DNA of 64,000 nucleotides from Pleodorina starrii (Eukaryota; Chlorophyta; Chlorophyceae; Chlamydomonadales; Volvocaceae). Below, in pieces: positions 47,131-55,921 of the stretch (the stretch's first letter is position 1; each line of letters starts with the position of its first letter). The position numbers were made by a program, and so were the translations under genes. The notes beneath the pieces are model-generated. The model made no database searches and was not told the DNA's origin. It saw only the letters and a program-made list of their open reading frames with translations. The stretch lies in assembly GCA_030267565.1 (NCBI GenBank), contig BRXU01000032.1, forward strand, positions 62,001-126,000. Direction: 5' to 3'.

Positions 47131-47336
47131 TGTTATGTGCTGTCCGTAATTACGGATGTAATAACCGTTACCTAGACTAGGTGTTAGGACGTCACTGTAC
47201 TTGTCTTACTTCCTGACGACTACATCCTTACTCCGGTTAGTCCCGTTAAGGCGGACATTGGTCTTCAAGTGCCAACTAACGATTACCTTCGGGTTATAGC
47301 TTGTTCACTTCCACATACATGTGACATTACGTTACA
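47131..47336 (+). repeat. 5' LTR
   Basis: 206 bp, TGTTATGTGC...GTTACA. Compared with the 3' LTR it lacks about 32 bp after position ~47170 and has scattered substitutions, so the insertion is not very recent. Confidence 0.85.
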
Positions 47337-47619
47337 TTGGTATCGAGACCATGACGTTCCTTGCATATTCTTGAGCACTTGTTCTCAACTAGCTGTTTTT
47401 AATCAACGTTCTGGGCGTAGTTTGTTTGTGGCTCGTTTTAGTGGGTCGCTTCCCGGCGAGTACGGCCTGCAACAGCGCTACTGGAATGTCCGGCAATCCG
47501 TCCGAGCGCAGTGTATATAATACGCCGGACGGTTCTGTTCACAACTTTCATTCACTTTCAGCGTCCTCGTTGCCTTATCCGCGTCGTCGCCGTCGCGTTC
47601 ACCTTCCCCTCCGCCGCCA

Positions 47620-48357
47620 ATGGCTGACCCGAATCCGCCTCCTCCTGCGGCGGTTATCCCGCCTCCTCCTCCGGCTAACGACGGTGAGAATAACAACAAC
47701 AATGGCGCTAACACCAACGCCAACGCCAACAACACCAACAACAACAACAACGGCGGAGACGTTGTCATGGGAGATGTGGTGGGCGCCAACGTCGTCATGC
47801 GCTACCCTCCGTGCTGCGACGAAATCAACGTGACGCCTGAGGCCGCAGAGTCCGAGGGCATGTCAAATTCGGCCTTCGTCACCGCGGTCGTCTCGCGGTT
47901 GACCAGCCTCATGATGTTGACGGGCTGGGCGATCACCTCGCCCCGCACTTTGGCTTGGCTGCACATCAAGCTGAAGCCGCTGAAGCTCGCCGACCGTCTC
48001 CGGACCGACGTGGCGAAGCTCTCCCCGGCGGTCATTCCTTCGTGGGCCTGGCTTACGGAGTGGCTACTGCTCAACCTGGAAGCGTCCACGGAACAGCCTT
48101 ACTTCGTCTCGGTGGGCGTGGTCCTTACCCTCCAGACCACCCATTTCTCGACTCTGGAGAATTTGATCACGTGCGTTGCGGCCGCTCGGCGGCGGCTGGG
48201 CGACTGCTCGGACCGCTTCTGGATCAACGTCGTCCTTCACAAGCTGCCCCCTCAGATGCGCAATGTTATGATGTTCCGCGTAGAGGGCAACCGTTTCGTC
48301 GAATGGCTCAACTGGGACGACTTCCTCGTGTCCTTGCGCATCAACGCCTTGATGTAA
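47620..48357 (+). CDS. Gag-like protein of the LTR element
   Basis: 245 residues from ATG at 47620 to TAA. A Pro-rich then Asn-rich N-terminus (NNNNNG, NTNANANN) leads into a helical region with Trp/Leu-rich segments (WLHIKLKPLKLADRLR; PSWAWLTEWLLLNLE; FWINVVLHKLP) like capsid domains of Ty3/gypsy gag. No zinc knuckle (CCHC) is present before the stop; it may have been lost with the deleted part. A TATATAA at 47514-47520 lies about 100 bp upstream. The identification rests on position between LTRs and domain style rather than sequence identity. Confidence 0.7.
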   Translation: MADPNPPPPAAVIPPPPPANDGENNNNNGANTNANANNTNNNNNGGDVVMGDVVGANVVMRYPPCCDEINVTPEAAESEGMSNSAFVTAVVSRLTSLMMLTGWAITSPRTLAWLHIKLKPLKLADRLRTDVAKLSPAVIPSWAWLTEWLLLNLEASTEQPYFVSVGVVLTLQTTHFSTLENLITCVAAARRRLGDCSDRFWINVVLHKLPPQMRNVMMFRVEGNRFVEWLNWDDFLVSLRINALM

Positions 48358-48462
48358 AAGCCACGGTCCTTTTCCGCGATTAAAAACGTACGAACGGACG
48401 AACGTGTACGATTTGGGATCGTGTGTTGCTTCAGGCGAAGCACATGCGCCTTACTGGTCCTC

Positions 48463-48717
48463 CTACCTCGGCTCATTGGGCCTTTTGCTAATACTGAGGT
48501 TATCAATTCGGTGGCTTATCGCCTGGATTTGCCAGGATTTGCCCCTAGTGTTCGTGTTCATGACGTGTTTCACGTCTCAGTCCTGAAACCCTACTTTGAC
48601 GGGGGTCGGGTTCCGTTGCCTCCACCTCCTGATGTGTTGGACAGGATTGGACGGCGTGATCAATCGGCATTTCCTGCTTCGGTGGAAATGTCAGAGTCCT
48701 ATGTACGACTCTTGTGA
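48463..48717 (+). pseudogene. Remnant of integrase C-terminus
   Basis: Frame reads PRLIGPF, then VAYRLDLPG and VHDVFHVSVLKPYF, the hallmark tail of Ty3/gypsy integrases (IGPF ... YRLELP ... HPVFHVSLLKP). It begins abruptly about 100 bp after the gag stop; everything between gag and here is deleted. The frame stops at 48715-48717 and degenerate sequence follows up to the 3' LTR. Confidence 0.8.
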
Positions 48718-49023
48718 GCTTGAAGCTAACCCACCTACTGCGCGGATCTCCTGCGTTAATACTGGGGAACTAGAGCGCCTACTCCTGTCCCTTCGTCCCA
48801 GGACACCTCGGACAGTGTTCCTGATCCCTCTCCCGTACCTCCACCTCCTGAGGTGCGCACTCGGTTGAGTCGCTTGGTGGTCGGCCGCGGGACCTCCTTC
48901 TTCTGCCATCTCGTTACAAACCTGTCAGTGAGGCCATTACTGCCTTTACTCTTACAAGGCACGCCGTGGCGGCGGGTTTGAAACGGTGCTGTTGAGGACG
49001 AGCAGCATTTGGATGGGGGAGAC

Positions 49024-49265
49024 TGTAATGTGCAGTCCGTTATTACGGATGTAAGAACCGTTTCTTAGACGGTTACTCAGTCATTACTCGTCCTTGAGGT
49101 GTGAGGACGTTACTGTACTTAGTCGTACTTCCTGACGACTATATCCTTACTCCGGTTAGTCCCGTTAAGGCGGACATTGGTCTTCAAGTGCCAACTAACC
49201 GATTACCTTCGGGGTATATCTTATTCGCTTCCTTCCGCACACGTGTGACATCACTCTACGTTACA
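49024..49265 (+). repeat. 3' LTR
   Basis: 242 bp, TGTAATGTGC...GTTACA, colinear with the 5' LTR; the longer and probably more complete copy. Confidence 0.85.
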
Positions 49266-49270
49266 CCCAC

Positions 49271-50318
49271 CATTTCATCACTACCTCCTGCTCCTACCAC
49301 TGCCATGTGTGGTACGTCAACAAAAACATGCGCGCCGGGGACGCGAGTTCACATTCGTTTCCCCCCTAGAGGCAGCCTCCGTGTCACGCCCACGCCCATT
49401 CGTAATGACATCCGCCTCCCGGCTCGTCGGGCCCGCGTCGCCCCCCCCCTCCCCACACACATCGACCTAGGGGCACGACGGATGCCGTTGATACCACGAC
49501 GACGGCAGCATGGCATACGTTCCTCTCCCCTCCCTTCCCGACACACAAACGCCGCCGCACTGCCTGCATGCACGCACGTGCTCGTTCCCTCCGAAAGGAA
49601 ACCAGAGCAACCCCACCACCCCAGACCCCACACCATCATCCCTTGCAGCATCCCGACATGTCCGAAAGACCCGCGGGCCCGCGCGAATCCCGAATGTCCT
49701 TCCCTTCAGTAAGAACCCCAACCCAGTACGGATAAGCACATGCACGCACGCACGCCGCAAAGGACCCCCCGGCACCAGCAGCCCCGCGCTGGGCAGCAGC
49801 CAGTCAGTCAGCCGGTCAGTCAGTCAGTCAGTCAGTCAGTCAGGCGGTCAGGAGCCCAAGCGAATGTGCAGCCGCGCGGGCAGAAGGGCCCGGACCCGGG
49901 ACCGACCATGTCCACCCTCCCTCCCTCCCTGCAGGCTGCAGCACCTTGCCCGCCCGGCTATTCCCGGGGCCTTCGGGTTTGATGACGGAGGCAAACGACG
50001 GATCGGCCCTGCAGCTCATCATGACGATCTGCAGCCGATCACGATTACGACGATAATCATGACGACGACAACGATGACGACGCGGAAGAAGTCAAGCGGA
50101 GGGAAGCGGCGCGGCGCGAAGCGGAGCGACGAAGCGGAGCCGCCCACTCAGAATTCTCTCACACACACACACACACTGACTCGCTCGTTTCTCCCTCCCC
50201 TGCCGGGAACCCCACCACCTACGCGTTGCCGCCAGTGACGGCCAGCGCCCCCCGCCCCGCCCCGCCCCGCGACTCCAGGACCCCTCCCTGCTGCTGCTGC
50301 CCCTCCCCTCCCCTTACC
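49271..50318. other. Spacer downstream of the GT49 gene
   Basis: 1 kb with no gene seen. It contains a CAGT microsatellite and purine-rich ACGATGACGA-type sequence near 50030-50090. The 3' UTR of the GT49 gene should lie here. Confidence 0.5.
49799..49852. repeat. (CAGT)n tetranucleotide repeat
   Basis: About twelve CAGT units with a CGGT interruption. Confidence 0.85.
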
Positions 50319-53300
50319 CTACCCCTGCTGCTCCCCCGGGCCCCCAAGCCGCCACCAGCTCAGCTTCTGCCTGCACGCCTCCGTGGCAGGATCCACCACC
50401 GGTGTGTAGTTGCCGTACGCCATGCTGAGCTGGATCTGTTGGTCGGCGGTTGCAAGAGTACGGCAGCACAAAAATGAGCACAGTGGGGTCAGTGTTTCTG
50501 CCGACGCTTCGAAAAAGGAACCCGATGCCCTCTGCCCCTTTGCCCTTTTGCCCCTTCCAATCAGGCATTTGCGTACGTTTGGGCCGCGTCAGCGATGCTG
50601 CCTCTCGGAAACACCCCCACCTAGCCCCACCCAGCCCCACCCCCGCGCTGTCGCGCGCTTTGTCGGTTGGGGGTTGGTCCGGCCTCCGGCAGCGATGCGG
50701 TCGCAGCTCCTCAGTTTCGGTCAGGTACCATCCGGCATATGTCGGTAATAAGCATTGCTGCAGGGTCTGGGTTCGCTCCTCGCGTCGCCTCCGTCCATCC
50801 CATCACTGCGACATCGCCTTTACTAGATTATTACTCAACCCCACCCCAGCCCCAGCCAAGCCAAGTCCAACCTTAGCCCCAGTTCCCTGGCCCCCTCCAT
50901 CCGCCACAGAGCCAATCCCCCAAGCCAGGTGCGCCCCCTACCAACCGCCCCAACCGCCAACGCACAACCCACCATCTTGTACAGGTAGACGTTGTGGCCG
51001 TACATGGACGACGTCTTGGTCTTCTTGCCGTACAGCGCTCCCCGTGCATGCGCACTGGACGAGCTGCTCTCCAGATGGGGCCGGTGGATGAGGAAGGCGG
51101 TCGGGTGAACCCGCAGCTCGTACCCCTCGTACGACAGTGTACGAATGTGGCTGATCTTGTTCTTGCCGTACCCACGGAACCGCGCGTCCGCCCAGGAGGA
51201 ACCCAGACGGTCCACGAATACCCACGGCTCGTAGCGGCCAGACCACTCCACCACGTACGGCTCTGTCGTACTGAACCACTTGCCGTAATCGGTGTTTTTG
51301 TGGCCCGTGGAGCCCCAATCGAACCGGAGGATCTGAGGGGGCGGGGGCGGGGGTGGGGGTGCGGAGATCGGATGCGAGGTTGCGGAGAGCGGAGGAGGGG
51401 AAGAGGAAAGGGGTGGTGTGGTGTGGGGTGGGTGTATCAGGAGGCGGATGATGATGAACGACGACGTCGCCTTTCAGAGGCAGCGCGTTCACGTCCATCG
51501 CCGCACGCTACAAGCCCTCTCACACCATCCCCACTCCATCCCTTCACCACATACACATACACATACACATAGACACGCACATACACACCCAACCCCCTTA
51601 CTGCCTTCCTCCCCTCCTCTCCCACTCCCCCGCTCCTGTACCTTGCCGTGCTGGTAGTACGGCCGTAGTTTCGCCTTGCTCCCCGCCGCCGTCAGCTTCT
51701 CCGCACGCTCCACCTGCAAGCTCACCGAGCCGCCGCGCGTCGTGAAGGCGGGCAGCACCCAGGCGGCCCTATGATGCTGCGACCCACGGGTCACTCTCCC
51801 CCTCGCCGCCGCCGCCGTCGCCGCCGTCAGGTTCAGCGCCGCCAGTACCTCCCTCGGCACTCCCTCCACCCTCGACATCCCCGTCGAAACCACCACCGCG
51901 CCGCCACCCGCCTCGCCCGCCGCCCCCGCCTCGCCAACCTCGCCTGCCGCAGCAGCAGCTGCAGCCGCAGCAGCAGCAGCAGCTGCGTTCGCTGCTTGGG
52001 CCTCCCGCACGTACGCCGCCGCCCTGTCCGGATCCAGCAGCTCCGTTCGGAGGCTGCTGGAGACGATGAGGTCTACGTCGATCAGCCCGATGAGCGGCGT
52101 GCGGGCCATCAAGCGGGCGTAGTTTCGGAGCGTGTTGACCGGGTACAGCACCAGCGACTTGCCTGCGGGGGAGGTGCCGTATCGTACCGCACCGTTACAA
52201 ATGAGGGGGCGGCGGTTGGGGGGGTGTTAAGAGGGAGGGCGACAGCGTGGGAGGGGGCCGGTTTTGCAGCGTGCCGGTTGTGGAGCGTCCAGTCGCGCCT
52301 CTGAAGCATCAGCGGGATGGGCTCAAGTCACGACCGCGTGGGCCTTGAAGGGGCCAGAACTCCCTCCCAACCCCTTCAGCCCCCCCCCCACACACAGACA
52401 CATGCACGCACGCCCCGGCTCTGTCGTGGTCTCTCCATCACCCCCCATCACATCCTGCCACCCCCCATCACCTTCCACCCCCATCTTTCCCCCCTCAAAA
52501 GTCAAACCACACCCACCGTCCCTGTACGGCTCCGCCAGCAACATGAGGTCCAACTTGCAGGGCTGCGCCGCGTCCAGTTTGGCGTGGAAGGCCGCCACCT
52601 GCGCCACCGCCCGCGCCAGCGCCGCAGACGACACGTCCGCCAGGCCGCCGCCCCGGCGCTGCGTGAGTCGCTGCAGCAGCACCGGCATGTGCATGACGGC
52701 CGCGATGGGGCCCCCCCAGGAGCGGCACATGGCCTTGAGCTGCCACTTGCGGTTCCAGGAAAGCTGCGTGGTGATGGTCAGCGGCACATCGGCGGCCTTG
52801 CGAGACCACCACATGCCCACAACCTGCATGGCAGGCAGCCCCCGCCATGGGGGGTTATCGGGGTATAGGCCGGAGCCCGTAAACGGTAGCGCATCATGCA
52901 GCGGGGGGTTATCCACGTATAGGCCGGAGCCCGTGCGGGGGGGGCAGGGCAGAGGAGGGGAGGGGAGGGGAGGGGAGGGGAGAATGGGTATGGGCTGCGG
53001 CGGCAGGCAGGCGGGCGGAAGCAGCCCCGCAGCAGCGGTGGACGGGCTGACTGACTGTCAGACAGGCTGACAGACGAAAGGGGAGGCGAGAGTGGGGTGC
53101 CCCGGCAGGCAGGCAGCTTACACAGACAGACAGACAGGCAGGCAGGCAGGCAGGCAGACCCGTGTGTGACTAGCCGGTAAAGGAGGGTAGGGACGGGCAA
53201 GGGGGCACGGGCAAGGCAGCAGTTCGAGCGGATGGGCCCGTGGGGAAGGAAGGAAGGCGGGTAAGGGGGGAGGGTAGGTGGGGTATGTTACCTTGAAGTA

Positions 53301-54272
53301 GGTTGGTCGGTCGGCCATAGCGGCTGCCCAGGAGGTGCCCCGCGTGTCATTGGGCTGGTGGGAGTTGAGGCAGGACGTAAGCTCCTCGGGGCTACCAGGA
53401 AGGTCGTACGACATGTACGACACGGCGCCGGGTTGCGAGGTGGTGGTTGAGAAGGTGTTGTTGCTGCTGCGATTTGGGTCGGGGCTGGCGCTGGGATTTT
53501 GATTTGGGTTGTTGTTAGTTTTGGTGGTGTTGGTGGTGTTGGTGTTGGGGTTGACAAAGCCCGTGGTGGCGGCGGATTGCTGGAGCTGCCGCAGATCCAT
53601 CCCAGTCAGCAGGAGCTGAGGGCCGCTGCCGCCGCCGCTGCTGCTGCTGCTGCTGCTGCTGCTGCGGCCACTTCCGCTTCCGCTGCCACTCCGTGAGATG
53701 CGTCTGCCGCTCCTGAAGGCGCTTCTGCCACTGCTGCTGCTGATGCTTGCACCTCTGGAGGTGTGGCCGGCAGCGGCGGAGGTCAGGAGGGGCGGCTGCA
53801 GCAGCAGCACCACCAGCAGGAGCGCTAGGAGTGGCAGGCGAGGAAGTGTTTGGGGCGGCAGCCACGGGTGGCGGCAGCCGGCCGGGTGCAAGGAGCCCGG
53901 CCGCAACGTCGGGGGTGGGGTCGGTGGCTCCAGCCGCGGCTTCTGGGACGCAGGTGGGGACCGCGCCTTTGATGACGAGGGTTCGCAATCGCTGCATCGT
54001 CGCGCGTGCCGCTGCTGCTGCTGTTTGTGCTCTCCCGGGGCTTGGACGGAAAGACTGTAGGGCTGGGCGGACAGGCCGCCGCTTAGCTGGGACCATCGGG
54101 CGACGCAAGGTGCGTCGGGACCGTGCTGTGGCCCGCTGCGGTCAAAGCTTGTCGACGCGCGCTCGCCATCAGGCCTCTCTGCTGCGTACCCGCAGATGCC
54201 GCAGCAGCTGCCTGCAGCACAACCGCCACATGGCGTGCGTGCGCAACCGGCGATTGACGCCACGCACCGCAT
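50319..54272 (-). CDS. GT49-family glycosyltransferase (LARGE/B4GAT1-like)
   Basis: Likely Golgi type II membrane enzyme that transfers sugar from a nucleotide sugar; acceptor unknown. Five exons (minus): 54272-53292, 52823-52517, 52162-51642, 51332-50973, 50435-50319; phases close, giving 761 residues. A hydrophobic segment (LPRLPLLALLLVVLLLQPPLL, ~143-163) is the probable signal anchor, followed by a Ser/Gly/Asn-rich stem. The catalytic part shows YPVNTLRNYARL, then the metal-binding DxD as LIDVDLIV (Asp458, Asp460), and the GT49 block YEPWVFVDR ... RFRGYGKNKISHI ... YELRVHPTAFLIHRPH (~637-690). A poly-Ala insert follows the DxD region. The 140-residue stretch before the anchor is unusually long and Cys-rich; no other in-frame ATG lies before the anchor, so the true 5' end may be different. 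Confidence 0.85.
52852..52935. repeat. Two copies of a dispersed intronic block
   Basis: GGTTATC..GTATAGGCCGG followed by AGCCCGT at about 52855-52880 and again at 52907-52934, in GT49 intron 1. Relatives lie in introns of the ABC gene (11057, 16777, 17351). Confidence 0.75.
52957..52982. repeat. (GGGGA)n pentanucleotide repeat
   Basis: Five GGGGA units in GT49 intron 1. A (CAGG)n run follows at about 53134-53156. Confidence 0.8.
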
Positions 54273-54932
54273 ACACCAGTGGCTGAGCCACCAGCGATAT
54301 TGAAAACTGTATATTACTGACACACGAAACCAGAGCGGCGCAATTGCTGTCAGCAGCCCAGCAGCTCAAGCACGCATCGGAGACATCCACGCAAAGTGTG
54401 GCAGGTCATTCAACAACAGCCAATGAAATAACGCTGCTCTTGGGGAAGTGTTCGCGCCTATTTTTTAGATTGTTGAGCACAGCAGCTTTCCTTGACAGAT
54501 AACCAAGTACTCTGCCCTGAAATCCCCGTGTTAACCAGCAATTGATAGAAGATTCGTAGTCAGATTATATTTATGTACAATTACATAAAAGTTCAACGCA
54601 GGTGTGTATTTAACAGAAATAAGGTAGATTGTCACACCTACGGGAATGATTTGTGATTGATGAGTATCAGGTACAGGTGCGTAAGATATGAAGCGCCTGT
54701 GTCCACGCTTAGACACTGGTTACGTGTGACAGGTAAGAGGGTATGCGGAAGCCTTGTCCGACTATCCACCTTCCGTACGAATTGTCGACGGAGCCAGTCG
54801 GAGTGACGAGCGAGGTTTACAGGAGTTCCATTACCCTTTTGTCTTTAACACGACACCGCAGGTAGTCTTTGTTTTGTCGTGTTTTTGGAGACAAAGCTGC
54901 TAGAGCTTCTTGAGACTGAGCCTGCGGCCTCC

Positions 54933-54962
54933 GCTGGGGGGCTTCGCAGAAAGCCCCCCAGC
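54933..54962. repeat. Perfect 12-bp hairpin
   Basis: GCTGGGGGGCTT at 54933-54944 pairs with AAGCCCCCCAGC at 54951-54962 around a 6-nt loop. Confidence 0.85.
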
Positions 54963-54999
54963 GCAAGGCTGCGACGACGCATAAGGATAGTTCAAGATT

Positions 55000-55200
55000 A
55001 TGTTGGACTTTGAAAGTAATATGTCGGGCGGTGTAGATTACCATAATCCTATGACAATTACTCAACCTCGACCACGCGCAGCCCACACGCCGTTCGATGA
55101 CCGCCAAGTATGGCCTTCCTTGGCCCTCCCGCTGCTAGGTCAAATGGCCTACACGAATTTTCTTAACATATTTTTTCACGGCAAATCTGTCTCTCCTTGA
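55000..55200 (+). CDS. Possible small ORF, 66 residues
   Basis: ATG at 55000 to TGA at 55198-55200: MLDFESNMSGGVDYHN... ending FFHGKSVSP. Not low-complexity, unlike most chance frames here, but codon use is unlike neighbouring genes and no family is recognised. It may be chance or a remnant of a mobile element. Confidence 0.15.
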   Translation: MLDFESNMSGGVDYHNPMTITQPRPRAAHTPFDDRQVWPSLALPLLGQMAYTNFLNIFFHGKSVSP

Positions 55201-55921
55201 GAGCTTTAGCATCCTCGTCTCGCGTAACACCCACCGGTCGCGTCCGACAGACGGCATTCGGAACTTCTGTCGGTGAACACGCTCAACTTTAGTTACAACT
55301 GGTAATCTTTTCTTTCCCTTCCTCGGGGCGGACGTGATCGCCCCGCCACCACACCGCCCTGTCAGTCAAACTCTTCGTATACAACCACAAGCGCCTGTGC
55401 GCCCCACCTGCCGACTTCTTCCTCAATAGCTTGGCCCCCTGGAGCGCCCTCATCGAACCAGCATCGCTTCACGTCGCTTCTCCCCCTTGCCTGCGGGTTC
55501 ATCCGGTAGCCTGTGCGCCACCGCGGCCACCGAGACACAACCCTCGCGCCGCCGTCAGGACAACAACGGCCACCCACCCATCTGAGTGCCGTCCGGCTTC
55601 TCTGCCTCCACCGGTTCCCACGCTAACAACCCCCACACAACCCCCCATCCTCCTGGGTCAGTTCGCCTGGGTCGCCTGAAATACACCGCTGCGGCTCGTC
55701 TTTCTTCATCTCCCCTCATCCCACCCCACTCCCCAATCCTTCACAACTTCCCGCAACAAGCTGCTCTTCGTCGCACGACCTAGGTCGCCGCCAACCATCC
55801 CGCTCCGCCGCCCCCCTTTTCCTTCGCCGCTTTCGACTCATTGCAAGTCCTCGACTCTTCCCCTAAACTCCTCCTCCACCCCACCCGTCCACACCCCACT
55901 CCCAACCGCCCTCACCCCCAC

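Larger units (their letters stand above)
47131..49265 (+). mobile_element. Short, internally deleted LTR retrotransposon (Ty3/gypsy-like)
   Basis: Two LTRs starting TGT and ending ACA (47131-47336; 49024-49265) are flanked by a perfect 5-bp target duplication CCCAC (47126-47130 and 49266-49270). A candidate primer binding site TGGTATCGAGACC follows the 5' LTR by one base and resembles the initiator-Met tRNA type. A purine tract GGATGGGGGAGA precedes the 3' LTR. Inside are a gag-like ORF and only the 3' end of an integrase; protease, reverse transcriptase and RNase H are missing. At 2.1 kb it cannot move on its own. Confidence 0.9.
54273..55921. other. Spacer between the GT49 start and the CDC6 stop
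   Basis: 1.65 kb, less GC-rich than coding DNA. It should hold the GT49 promoter and the CDC6 3' UTR; a minus-strand TGTAA (TTACA at 55293-55297) about 625 bp past the CDC6 stop could be its poly(A) signal. A perfect hairpin and a 66-codon open frame are listed separately. Confidence 0.5.
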
